Assembly: GCA_030427245.1 (NCBI GenBank)
Contig: JAUHXA010000003.1
Location: 140,889 to 204,888 of the forward strand
Direction: 5' to 3'
From: Bacteroidia bacterium
GTDB lineage: Bacteria > Bacteroidota > Bacteroidia > Chitinophagales > UBA2359
DNA length: 64,000 nt
The position numbers were made by a program, and so were the translations under genes. The notes below the pieces were generated by a model. It ran no database searches. It was not told the DNA's origin and saw nothing but the letters and a program-made list of their open reading frames with translations. This document shows positions 29,612-38,509 of this stretch, in pieces. Within the stretch, counting starts at the first letter, position 1. Every line of letters begins with the position of its first letter.

Positions 29612-31555
29612 ATGTCAAGAAAAATCATTTTCCCTCTCATACTATTGTTTGTTTCTTTTACAGCAATGGCACAAAAATACACCCATCAAGATTACGATTG
29701 GGCAGAAACTCCTGTATTGCATGAACTATCGGAAGACGAAATGAAAAAGTCTGCTGTTCAGCTCAAAGATGTGCGAATCCTAGAGTTTGTCTATAGCGAC
29801 TTGGGTGACCTCATCCTCTTTGAAACCAAACACAAAGTCGTGAAGGTGAACCAAGATAAAGCCATTGAAGCCCACAATAAAGTGTTTGTTTCGATGCGAG
29901 ATGTGGAGGATTTCACTGTCTTAAAAGCGAGAGCGATTTCACCAGAAGGTAAAATTACGGAGTTGAATCGAGACAATATCAAAGAACTAAAGGATGTAGA
30001 AACTTATGGGGCCTTCAAAATCTTTGCCATTGAAGGAGCTGAAATAGGAAGCGAAATCGAATATTTATATACGACCAAACAAAGCGTGAGAGAACCTTTT
30101 GGTCGTATCACCTTTCAGTCGGATATTGACGTAAAGGAGGCTATGCTAAAAATAATTTCTCCTTCTAACCTCGTTTTTGAAACCCAATCTTACAACGGAT
30201 TTCCGAAAATGACCGAAACAGAGGGCGAAGAAACCCGCATTCTACAAGCAACGGCTAAAGATATCCCTGCACTTTTGGAAGAAGATTATGCAACCTATCA
30301 ATCCAACCTGATGAAGGTCGACTATAAGTTGTCCTACAACAATGCAGGTCTTAAAAAGAAGGAATTGTACTCATGGGCAGAAGCGGCACAGTATTTTGGA
30401 AGCATCCTCAAAGACGAATCGGAAGTGGCAGCGGATATGCTCAAAAAAGAATTGAAGGCTCTGAAAATAAAAAAGATGAGTGAGGAAGAAAAAATCAAAA
30501 CCATTGAGAACTACGTGAAAGATAATTTCTCGTTGGAGATGAGCGCAGGGGCAGAATATGCACAAGTCGAAAAAATATTGGTGAATAAATTTGCCAGCGA
30601 ATTTGGACTGAATCGCTTATTTGCAGCTTTTTTACAAGCGGCAGAAATTGACTTTGAAGTAGTTCTGACGAGCAACCGCTTTCAATCCAGATTTGACAAA
30701 GATTTTACGAGTTGGACCAACCTTACCGACATTATTTTCTATTTTCCCAAGTATGACAGCTATGTAACTGCTCCTATGATTCAATACCGCTATGGATATG
30801 CGCCCTATCAAATGGCAGAAAACTATGGTTTGTTCTTCAAATTGGGTGAAAACCCTTCGCCAGAGGTGCGCTTTATTTCGATGCCTGGCGCAGATAAAAG
30901 TGTCAATAAAATTGATGCACACATTACCTTCGACAACGACTTCAATGCCAAAATGAATGTCTTCAATGCATGGACAGGCTATCGGGCTTCGGAATTCAGA
31001 ACCATTCACAAATACGATGAGAAATTCATGGAAAATCGTGTATTGGCGGGTTTGGAAGGGGCAAAAATGCTGAACTTAGCGGTCAAAAACGAAGACTTGG
31101 CAGACAATGCCAAAGGTGGTAAAAACTTTGAATCGGACACCGAATTGGATGTTAGTTCTTTGGTCGAAAAAGCTGGTAAAAGCTACCTGTTTCGCCTAGG
31201 GGAAGTAATTGGCTCACAGGTCGAACTGTATCAGGAGCATGAACGCCAAAACAACATCGAAATGCAGTATCCTACTTACTATGACCGCACTATTTCGATT
31301 GAGATTCCGGAGGGTTATACGGTTGAAGGTTTGGAGGATGCCAAAATCCACAACTATGTCGAAATTGATGGCGAAAAAGTAAACGGCTTTGAATCGGATT
31401 ACACCATTGAAGGAAATACGGTCACTATTCATGCAGATGAGTTTTACCACACTATTTCTTTGCCAAAAGAAACTTATGAAGATTTCCGAAAGGTGATCAA
31501 TGCGGCTGCAGACTTCAATAAGGTGGTTTTGGTGCTGGAAAAGAAAGTAGATTAG
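29612..31555 (+). CDS. DUF3857 protein, degenerate transglutaminase core
   Basis: From the ATG at 29612 the protein has 647 residues and a clear signal peptide (MSRKIIFPLILLF, cut after MAQ); an earlier in-frame ATG at 29558 would place 18 hydrophilic residues ahead of it and is less likely. A DUF3857 domain spans about 40-260, followed by a region matching the transglutaminase core of its upstream neighbour. Where that has KYGDCKDMSN this protein has KFASEFGLNR, so the nucleophilic Cys is replaced by Glu, and the DNHMI His is also absent. It is therefore probably a non-catalytic partner or binding protein in the periplasm or at the outer membrane. It may be cotranscribed with 27451-29439. 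Confidence 0.88.
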   Translation: MSRKIIFPLILLFVSFTAMAQKYTHQDYDWAETPVLHELSEDEMKKSAVQLKDVRILEFVYSDLGDLILFETKHKVVKVNQDKAIEAHNKVFVSMRDVEDFTVLKARAISPEGKITELNRDNIKELKDVETYGAFKIFAIEGAEIGSEIEYLYTTKQSVREPFGRITFQSDIDVKEAMLKIISPSNLVFETQSYNGFPKMTETEGEETRILQATAKDIPALLEEDYATYQSNLMKVDYKLSYNNAGLKKKELYSWAEAAQYFGSILKDESEVAADMLKKELKALKIKKMSEEEKIKTIENYVKDNFSLEMSAGAEYAQVEKILVNKFASEFGLNRLFAAFLQAAEIDFEVVLTSNRFQSRFDKDFTSWTNLTDIIFYFPKYDSYVTAPMIQYRYGYAPYQMAENYGLFFKLGENPSPEVRFISMPGADKSVNKIDAHITFDNDFNAKMNVFNAWTGYRASEFRTIHKYDEKFMENRVLAGLEGAKMLNLAVKNEDLADNAKGGKNFESDTELDVSSLVEKAGKSYLFRLGEVIGSQVELYQEHERQNNIEMQYPTYYDRTISIEIPEGYTVEGLEDAKIHNYVEIDGEKVNGFESDYTIEGNTVTIHADEFYHTISLPKETYEDFRKVINAAADFNKVVLVLEKKVD

Positions 31556-31677
31556 ACAAACATCTCATCCTTCTTAGGTGTCATGGGGCTTATAAATGAT
31601 AAATGTGTTTAGTTTTCAGTTACGTTTTTCTTATTAGCAAGATAGTAAAAGTAGCTGATACAGCAAGAATCAAATAA

Positions 31678-31727
31678 ATGGTAACCTTTGTCGTGTCAAA
31701 TGAATTCGATACGACAAAGGTTGCCAT
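31678..31727 (+). terminator. 20-bp stem terminator after first DUF3857 pair
   Basis: The arms 31678-31697 (starting ATGGTAACC) and 31708-31727 (ending GGTTGCCAT) pair over all 20 positions with two G-U pairs around a 10-base loop, followed by TTTTC. It is the only structure seen in the 301 bases between the genes ending at 31555 and starting at 31857. Confidence 0.82.
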
Positions 31728-31856
31728 TTTCTTAGCGTATAAGTGTGCCATAGTTTTTTTTCAAAGATGGTTTTTGTTTTTTAGCAGACGGAAAACATTT
31801 AAACTATTCAAAACAAAAATCTATTATACCAAACAAAAATCCAAACCCCTGTATAC

Positions 31857-34790
31857 ATGAAACACAACTACAATTACCTCCAACTCTTCGCCTTATTCTT
31901 GCTAACGGCAAGCCTGTCCCCTCAATTACAAGCACAAGACCTCTACCTATTTGAAGACTTCAATGAATGTGAATTGCCAAGCGATTGGCGAGTAAGTGTA
32001 GATGGAATAGCGGCTGTTTGGGGCGTGGGCATTTCGGAGAACGTGGAAGCAGGCGAAAACAACAGCATGGATGGTACTTGTATGGTCTATTTTGACGACG
32101 ATGCTTCGGGAGAAGACAGTCCGTCGTGGAACATAGAATTGGAATCACCTACTTTTGACGCAACGGTCAATGCCCAAATCACCCTTGAAGTAGATGTGCA
32201 TTTCCGAAATTGGAATGGCAGCGCATCGTTGGTTATTGAAGCCTTCAATGGCAGTGAATACGTTGAAGTAGAACGCTTTCAAGGAGACGAAGACAGTGGA
32301 TGGGGGTTTCCCGATTACCGACATATTTTTCTGGATTTGACCCCTCATAAAAACGACAAAATGACCATCCGTTTTGTGTATGACGATGGCGGCGTTTGGG
32401 CTTGGTGGGCTTCGATAGACAATTTTGAAGTGAAAGGTTGGGGTAAAGATGGAGACTTGTTGCTGGAGAACTTCAATGCTTGTGAAATGCCCGAAGGTTG
32501 GGAAACCAACGTTGCTGAGGGTTCTTGGGATTGGGTGTTTGGGGTGCAATTTGATGATTTTGGCGACCCGATTAGAAGCATTGATGGAAGCTGTTTTGTT
32601 TTCTTTGACGATGACATCATTGGAGATACAATTCCCTCAAAAGTACAATTGACCTCGCCTTCCTTCAATGGACGAGAGTTTGCACAAATTTTCTTGGAAA
32701 TGGATGTGCATCACCGAGATTATGAAGTGGAAAACTTCAATATTTACGTTTTTGACGGAACAGAATACCAACGAGCCAAAAGCTATTCGGGTGAAAACAT
32801 CGAAGGAGAATTTTTCAATACCGCCATTCACGACCGCATTGACATTTCGGCTTACCGCTCCGAAAATATGCACTTGATGTTTGAATACGACGACAATGCG
32901 AATTGGGGTTGGTGGTCAGGATTTGACAATGTGCGGGTCTATGGTGAGGGCGAAAGTTTTGATATTTGTGACAAAGCCAAAAGTGTGACTTTGGACGGAA
33001 CGTGTGTGGAAGGCACAAATATCAACGCACTTTTTGAAGGTGGTGCTTCGGAATGTGTGGAAAGTGTGCATGGAATTTGGTATTCTTTTGTCGCTCCAAC
33101 TTCGGGTGCGGTCACGATTCGAGCCAAAACGGACTTCAATGATGTTCTCACTGTCTTTTCGGGAACTTGTGGCAATTTACAGCAAATCAATTGCACGAAT
33201 TACGACGAATTTGGTTTTGTAGGCGAAATTTTGCCTGTCATGGACTTGACTCCCAACCAAACCTATTTTGTAAGGGTCAGTGGGGCAGTTGATAAATTCG
33301 GCAATACGCAAGGCAATGTGTGCTTGTCCATTGCAGAAGGTGCTGCCTCAAAAACACCTCCTGCAAATGACCTCTGTTCAGATGCCATTCCGTTGAATAT
33401 AAACGGTAATTGCAGCGCAGGGACAAACAAAGATGCTACTTTCTTTGGGCCTGAACCGAGCCTCAACCTCAAATCTAAGTCCTCGATTTGGTACAGTTTT
33501 GAAGCTCCTGAGGATGGCGAGGTTATCATCGAAAGCAATGCCGATTTTGCGGATGTGCTAACCGTCTTTTCGGGAACGTGCGGCAATTTGACCGAAATAA
33601 ACAGCAGCGATTTTGGACATAGTTTGCACCTCACCGACTTGGAAGCAGGCGCAAGGTATTTGATTCAAAGTGCGGGTTTCTTCTCGACCGTTGAAGGAAC
33701 GGTCTGTATGAAAGTGAGTTCGGCAGAAGCTGCCCCTCAAAATGATTTGTGCAACGGTGCAATCAACCTACAATTGGGCGAAAGCTGCACCGTCGGCAAC
33801 AATACCTACGCTACCTTCAATGGGCCTCGCCCAAGTTGTGATGTCGACCCAACGGCTTCAATTTGGTTTCGATTCACCGCCCCTTCTTCGGGCAGGGTCT
33901 TGGTCAATACGGGGGCGGACTTTGTGAGCGTTTTATCTGTTTTTGGCGGTTCTTGTGGCAATTTGGAGGAAAGGGGCTGCGCCTACAATCCTTCAAAATG
34001 CGATGAAGGCGTGGTGTTTGAATTGGCCGGCAACGAAGACTATTTCCTTCAAGTGGCTTCGGCTCAAAATCCTTTTGGTTATACCTACGGTGATGTGTGT
34101 GTGCGGATAAGCGACTATGAAAATGCACCTGTCAAAGCCCGATTGAAGGTCTTTTTGGAAGGCACTTACGCCAGCAGCAATTTGATGAACAATCACCTCA
34201 AAGCTGCCAACCTCATCCCTTTCGACCAACCTTACAACCGTGCGCCCTGGAACTACAGCGGCTCGGAGTGCATCACCGAAATGCCTATCAATGCCGTTGA
34301 TTGGGTCTTGGTCGAGCTTCGAGAAGCCAACAACAGCGAAATCATCGTGGAACGAAAAGCGGCTATTCTCCTATCCAATGGCAATATCGTGGACGAAGGC
34401 AATGATGGCGTTCTTTTCCAAAATGCTACCGAAAACAACAGCTACTACACCATCGTCCGACACCGCAATCACTTGGCGCTCATGAGTTCTGTCCCCATTC
34501 CCTTGCCCAACTCCAATGCCTACAATTTTACGGCTGACCCTTCGTATGTGATGGGCGGTTCGGCTCAATTGACGCTACTGGAGAATGGCAACTATGCAGC
34601 GATTGCGGGAGACTTCAATGCGGATGGCGTGATTTCGGTTTTTGACTTCAATTATTACTCTGAACAGAAATCTATGCTGAATGAATATGTGGATTCGGAT
34701 TGTAATTTGGATAGAGTCGTGAGCGTAAAGGATTATAATTTGTATCAGGGGCATCCTTCTGTGATTGGGGTGGAAGAGGTGCGATATTAG
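31857..34790 (+). CDS. Secreted multidomain adhesin-like protein with dockerin-like tail
   Basis: A 977-residue exported protein. After a signal peptide (1-26, ending LQAQ) come two homologous jelly-roll domains of the choice-of-anchor J / cleaved-adhesin type (about 30-190 and 200-365; both contain EDFN/ENFN-CE-P--W and WAWW/WGWW). Three PPC-like repeats follow (about 370-505, 515-630, 635-755), each with IW(Y/F)-F-AP and VFSGTCGNL or VFGGSCGNL. A conserved Bacteroidota surface domain (760-900; VDWVLVELR, VRHRNHLALMSS) precedes a calcium-loop, dockerin-like tail (GDFNADGVISVFDFN; DSDCNLDRVVSVKDYN). No canonical T9SS type-A or type-B domain is visible. Binding to proteins or glycans at the surface is inferred. 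Confidence 0.9.
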   Translation: MKHNYNYLQLFALFLLTASLSPQLQAQDLYLFEDFNECELPSDWRVSVDGIAAVWGVGISENVEAGENNSMDGTCMVYFDDDASGEDSPSWNIELESPTFDATVNAQITLEVDVHFRNWNGSASLVIEAFNGSEYVEVERFQGDEDSGWGFPDYRHIFLDLTPHKNDKMTIRFVYDDGGVWAWWASIDNFEVKGWGKDGDLLLENFNACEMPEGWETNVAEGSWDWVFGVQFDDFGDPIRSIDGSCFVFFDDDIIGDTIPSKVQLTSPSFNGREFAQIFLEMDVHHRDYEVENFNIYVFDGTEYQRAKSYSGENIEGEFFNTAIHDRIDISAYRSENMHLMFEYDDNANWGWWSGFDNVRVYGEGESFDICDKAKSVTLDGTCVEGTNINALFEGGASECVESVHGIWYSFVAPTSGAVTIRAKTDFNDVLTVFSGTCGNLQQINCTNYDEFGFVGEILPVMDLTPNQTYFVRVSGAVDKFGNTQGNVCLSIAEGAASKTPPANDLCSDAIPLNINGNCSAGTNKDATFFGPEPSLNLKSKSSIWYSFEAPEDGEVIIESNADFADVLTVFSGTCGNLTEINSSDFGHSLHLTDLEAGARYLIQSAGFFSTVEGTVCMKVSSAEAAPQNDLCNGAINLQLGESCTVGNNTYATFNGPRPSCDVDPTASIWFRFTAPSSGRVLVNTGADFVSVLSVFGGSCGNLEERGCAYNPSKCDEGVVFELAGNEDYFLQVASAQNPFGYTYGDVCVRISDYENAPVKARLKVFLEGTYASSNLMNNHLKAANLIPFDQPYNRAPWNYSGSECITEMPINAVDWVLVELREANNSEIIVERKAAILLSNGNIVDEGNDGVLFQNATENNSYYTIVRHRNHLALMSSVPIPLPNSNAYNFTADPSYVMGGSAQLTLLENGNYAAIAGDFNADGVISVFDFNYYSEQKSMLNEYVDSDCNLDRVVSVKDYNLYQGHPSVIGVEEVRY

Positions 34791-34993
34791 CGGAACGGAA
34801 GCTTTGTCAACGGTCGCAGACCTTGACAACAGTTGAGGTGATTAAACACAGAAGGTCATGAGTGTGAAGAATTATAATTTGTATCAGGGACAACCTTCGA
34901 TGATTGGGGTGGAAGAGGTGCGATATTAGCGGAACGGAAACTTTGTCAACGGTCGCAGACCTTGACAACAGTTGAGGTGATTGAACACAGAGA
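34716..34993 (+). repeat. 139-bp tandem duplication at a gene 3' end
   Basis: Bases 34716-34854 and 34855-34993 are a direct repeat with exactly 139-bp spacing. The first copy encodes the last 25 codons of the adhesin-like protein and its downstream dyad. The second, beyond the stop, still reads in frame as SVKNYNLYQGQPSMIGVEEVRY-stop (written in two parts: SVKNYNLYQGQ, PSMIGVEEVRY). Each copy also holds a hairpin, TTGTCA..GGTC-gca-GACC..TGACAA, at 34804-34829 and 34943-34968. The second copy is a gene-end remnant. Confidence 0.88.
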
Positions 34994-35259
34994 GACTGAG
35001 GTTTTTGACTCCCTTGACTTAATGTGGGTATTTTTTGGATTTGAAAAACCAAACTCAATTCCAATTTCCTTCTGATATTTTATCGGATGAACACCATATA
35101 AAAATACGAAGTAAAAAAGCTTATATTGCCACAACTGTGGGACAAAACTGCTTTTTGGGCATGGGAGGAGGAGGTTTGGGTAAGCTTCAAATAAAATGCT
35201 TGGGTATCAATTACATACAAAATATACACAAACACTTACACACCCCAAAACACAAAAAA
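34994..35259. other. Gap between converging genes
   Basis: After the duplicated 3' end this stretch has no supported gene. A plus-strand frame beginning at 35035 runs antisense into the next gene and lacks coding character. No clear terminator is seen for the minus-strand WD40 gene. Confidence 0.4.
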
Positions 35260-36903
35260 CTACTCCCAAACAATCTTCAATGCCTCACAGTAATGGTAAT
35301 CAGCGGTTATTCTAATTTTATCGTCTTCCTCCGCCCCGTCTTTTGCGATAGCCGCAACAGCAGGAGCTTTTGGCCCAACATTGTAGGCATAGACGATTAG
35401 GTAGTTATCCTTTGAAGGGTCGACAGTACCACTGATGCGTTTTTTGTCAGCCAAAAGTTCGTATTTATCCAAAATACATTCCCCATTCAAGAAAACCGAA
35501 ATTTTGTCACCATCTACTTCACCATCGTCCCAAGTATCAACAACAACTTGATTACCAGAAATATTGAGTGTACCAATGATTCTTATCTGTCTACCATTGA
35601 TAGATTTGACAAATCCGTTTTCATTCAAATCCACTGCATAAGCAGATTTTGGTTTTGGGATTTCCTTGACCACTTCCGCTTTAGGCTCAGGCTTCGGTAC
35701 TTCTTTGACTACTTCGATTTTTTCCTTTGGCTCAGGTTCAGGTACTTCTGCTACCACTTCAATCTTAGGCTCTTCTTTGAGCGGCAATGATTTTTGGGGA
35801 GCAGGTTTAGGTGTTTCAATTTTTGGAGGCGTAATGGCAGAAGTCAGTACTTTTGGAGGGGTGATGGTTTCCTTTTTTTCGACAACGACAGGTTCAGGTT
35901 TGGGTTCTTCTTTGGGCTCTTCTTGTGGTTTGAAGTTTACGCCCCACAAAATCACCTTCCCATCATATCCACCACTTGCGATGTATTTACCATTGGGGCT
36001 GAACGCCAAAGTTTTGACCTTTCCTTGATGTCCCGCCGCCACGAGTTCTAGTTTTTTAGTCTTGACATTCCAAATTTTGAACATATTACCCGCATTTCCA
36101 TGAGCAATCAATTGGTCGTCTGCCGAAAAACTAACATAGCTATAATCTTTGTCTCCTGCGGGAATGTGCCAATTATCTTTGTGGTTGGGATACTTCCAAA
36201 ATCTCAAACTTCCCTCTTGACTCCACCCTCCCAAAAGATTGCCATCGTGTGAAAAGTGGATGTCATTGATATAATGCCCCCCATTAGAAGAAGATTCTTC
36301 AATTTCATTTGTAGCGAAATTCAAAAAATGCAATTTATTTCCACAAGCAAATACGAGCGTTCTTTTGTCGGGTGAGATGTCTGCGGAAGTCGTATGGAAT
36401 TTTCCCAAAAATAAGATTTCGGGTAGTGTTTTGCTGCCAATTTCGGCTCGGCACAATTTGGCATTTTTGCCGCCAAAATACAGGTGCTTTTCATCTGGAC
36501 TGAATACCACAAAATAAGCCGCTTTTTGTTTGAAATGAATCGGGTTGTTGAACGACTGCATTTCTCTTCCTGTTTCTAAGTCCCACAGTTTGATAGTGCC
36601 ATCCGTTGAAGCACTTGCGAGGCGAAAACCATCTTTGGAGAAGGTGAGGTGATTGATAATGTCTTCGTGTCCTTGCAGGCTTTGAATCAAATTGCCCGAA
36701 TTAGCATCCCAAATATTGATGACATGCCCATAACCCACGCTTGCGATTCGGTTGCCTCTTTCATTGAAGGTCAAAAACTCCACTTTGCCTTTGTTTGAAA
36801 AAGTAAAGCTTCGTATCTGTTCCAATTGAAGTGCTCCTTCAGATTGCCCATAGAATGTATGTGTTGCGAAAAGAAAACACAATAAGCATATCAGTTTTTT
36901 CAT
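35260..36903 (-). CDS. Exported WD40 protein with Pro/Glu/Lys linker
   Basis: From the ATG at 36903 the protein has 547 residues and a signal peptide (MKKLICLLCFLFATHTF, cut after YGQ); the longer frame from 36951 would bury it. A WD40 propeller fills about residues 25-310 (GHEDIINHLTFSKDGFRLAS; TIKLWD; GHQGKVKTLAFSPNGKYIASGG). A linker of about 110 residues is rich in P, E, K and V (repeats of EVVKEVPKPEPK), as in proteins that span the periplasm or peptidoglycan. The last 115 residues contain DTWDDGEVDGDKISVFLNG, a beta-sandwich found with Bacteroidota envelope proteins. A periplasmic scaffold role is inferred. It is unlike the cytoplasmic WD40 protein at 404-1315 in targeting and length. 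Confidence 0.88.
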   Translation of the reverse strand: MKKLICLLCFLFATHTFYGQSEGALQLEQIRSFTFSNKGKVEFLTFNERGNRIASVGYGHVINIWDANSGNLIQSLQGHEDIINHLTFSKDGFRLASASTDGTIKLWDLETGREMQSFNNPIHFKQKAAYFVVFSPDEKHLYFGGKNAKLCRAEIGSKTLPEILFLGKFHTTSADISPDKRTLVFACGNKLHFLNFATNEIEESSSNGGHYINDIHFSHDGNLLGGWSQEGSLRFWKYPNHKDNWHIPAGDKDYSYVSFSADDQLIAHGNAGNMFKIWNVKTKKLELVAAGHQGKVKTLAFSPNGKYIASGGYDGKVILWGVNFKPQEEPKEEPKPEPVVVEKKETITPPKVLTSAITPPKIETPKPAPQKSLPLKEEPKIEVVAEVPEPEPKEKIEVVKEVPKPEPKAEVVKEIPKPKSAYAVDLNENGFVKSINGRQIRIIGTLNISGNQVVVDTWDDGEVDGDKISVFLNGECILDKYELLADKKRISGTVDPSKDNYLIVYAYNVGPKAPAVAAIAKDGAEEDDKIRITADYHYCEALKIVWE

Positions 36904-37114
36904 GTTAATAGTAGTTTTACAAAAAATAAGTAAGGTGTTAGGCAAATTCAAACCTTATAGGTTTTTCTTTATGTAAATTCACCTAATTAACAAAACCATT
37001 TAAAGATTAAGTTCTAAACCTATAAGATTTTGCTCAAATTTCTGACTCTTTACAATAAGTTTTAGTTTAGTACAATTCAAATATTATTCCAAAGTACCAA
37101 CTGTCAAAGATACT

Positions 37115-38470
37115 TCAATAACAACAATTCCAATCTTCTGAGCGTCTGCTGCCCAAAATTTTGTAGTTTTTTAGAGTGATGGCTTTTTGAGGAAGGGTTC
37201 GGTTCTTATACAAAGAATGGTGTTTGAAATGATTGTGGGCTAAGTGAAGGTGAAAGCAAAATCCAAATATGAGTACAAATATAGCAACTTTCCTCCAAAA
37301 AGGCTTTGCCCAAAGTGTCTGCCAACAGAAGAAAGCATACAGCATACTAACAGGCAAAAGTATATAAAAAGTATGCGGAGAAGGCCCTTTTATCGAAAAG
37401 ATAAAACTACCATACAACATACCTATACTGAAAAAAGTGAGCCATTTCACCCGTTTTCCTTCTGCTGACTGCAATGCGGAATTGAGGAAAAAAGACACGA
37501 CCAAATAAGCTACCTGCAAAAAACCTACAAGAGTAAGCACTGCAATAAAAGGAGCAAACAGAGGATATTGCTGCAAAAATTGAAGTCGACTGTCGAGATT
37601 GTAACCTATAAAAACGCTCGTTTCGTAGCTGGCAAAGGAGAAAAAACGGGTGATGATGGTGGTCAATTCCTTCAGGTTTTGAAGGTTAATGACCACATTC
37701 GCTTCAATGCTTCCCGTTCCATTTATCATTCCATATTGAAGATAAGTTGGCATCAACAAACTGCCGCTTATTGCAGCTCCCCCAATAAAATAGAGGACAT
37801 TTTTGAAAAATATTTTAGACCGTAAGTATCGGCTGCCTTTTGACCTACTATTGAAGTAAAAACACATCCCTATATAAGGAATCAATAAAACAAAAGACAA
37901 ATGCAATTGCATAATCCAAAGTAGCGAAAAACCCATCATTGCGAAAGCATAATGAGGACGAATCAAGGGGCGATGGTAAAAAATCAAGCGTTCAAATACG
38001 GCAATGAAAAACAAAATGGCGGCAGGAAGAACATAAGACGGATTGACAATGTGCGTAGAATAGTTCAGCGTCCACGGCGCTGTCATTAACCATCCATAAA
38101 TCAGCCAACTACTTAGCGAAGGAATACGTTTGTGAAGATAGTAGGCGAACAACATCAGTGCCGCTGTACTCAACAAATTGAGCAAAATGAAAGGAGCTTC
38201 TGGAATGGGCAGCAGGTGAAAAGGCAGCCCAACAAGTAGCCCTTGCAATGCGCCAGGGATTTGGGATTGGGTATAGACGACATCGGGACCGTAATAAGGA
38301 AAATCACCTGTGGTATAGTATTTTAGACCCAACAAATAGACTTGTTTTTCGTCTGTTCCCCAAAATGGACTACACAGACCATAGCCCAATCGAGCTAAAA
38401 AAGCAATCAAGAAAATCAGTACATATCGAAGTGTTGGCTTTTGAAAAATGCCATGAAACCCTTTCATCAA
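37115..38470 (-). CDS. GT-C type membrane glycosyltransferase-like protein
   Basis: A 451-residue polytopic protein with about ten hydrophobic helices. Near the N-terminus FWGTDEKQVYLLGLKYY and TQSQIPGALQGL place an acidic pair in the first periplasmic loop, as in GT39/PMT/ArnT-like enzymes that use polyprenyl-phosphate sugars. The exact donor and acceptor cannot be told. Starts at 38470 or 38467 (MMKG) are equivalent. The start region overlaps the upstream frame of the divergent barrel protein, but that gene's likely ATG is at 38510, which leaves a 39-base divergent promoter region. The C-terminus (RRSEDWNCCY) is hydrophilic. Confidence 0.78.
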   Translation of the reverse strand: MMKGFHGIFQKPTLRYVLIFLIAFLARLGYGLCSPFWGTDEKQVYLLGLKYYTTGDFPYYGPDVVYTQSQIPGALQGLLVGLPFHLLPIPEAPFILLNLLSTAALMLFAYYLHKRIPSLSSWLIYGWLMTAPWTLNYSTHIVNPSYVLPAAILFFIAVFERLIFYHRPLIRPHYAFAMMGFSLLWIMQLHLSFVLLIPYIGMCFYFNSRSKGSRYLRSKIFFKNVLYFIGGAAISGSLLMPTYLQYGMINGTGSIEANVVINLQNLKELTTIITRFFSFASYETSVFIGYNLDSRLQFLQQYPLFAPFIAVLTLVGFLQVAYLVVSFFLNSALQSAEGKRVKWLTFFSIGMLYGSFIFSIKGPSPHTFYILLPVSMLYAFFCWQTLWAKPFWRKVAIFVLIFGFCFHLHLAHNHFKHHSLYKNRTLPQKAITLKNYKILGSRRSEDWNCCY

Positions 38471-38496
38471 CAGCGTATCTTTTGCGCTAAAAATAG

Positions 38497-38504
38497 TAAT
38501 TTTG
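38497..38504 (+). promoter_or_regulatory. -7 box just before the barrel gene
   Basis: TAATTTTG matches TAnnTTTG exactly and ends five bases before the ATG at 38510. If used, the transcript would be leaderless or nearly so. No -33 TTTG is found at the usual spacing, so this may be chance. Confidence 0.35.
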
Positions 38505-38509
38505 TGCTT

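Noticed and set aside
35035..35400. Plus-strand frame of 121 codons at the WD40 gene end
   Set aside because: Its second part is antisense to the WD40 protein and the first part has no domain or composition typical of a gene.
36904..36951. Longer start for the exported WD40 protein
   Set aside because: It would put 16 residues before a clear signal peptide.
36950..37030. AAACCTTATAGGTTT dyad and the nearby AAACCTATAAGATTT word as terminator of the glycosyltransferase
   Set aside because: On the minus strand the dyad is not followed by a T run, and it lies 150 bases past the stop, so it is not convincing as a terminator.
38441..38509. Longer start for the barrel protein
   Set aside because: It overlaps the divergent glycosyltransferase gene and hides the signal peptide.
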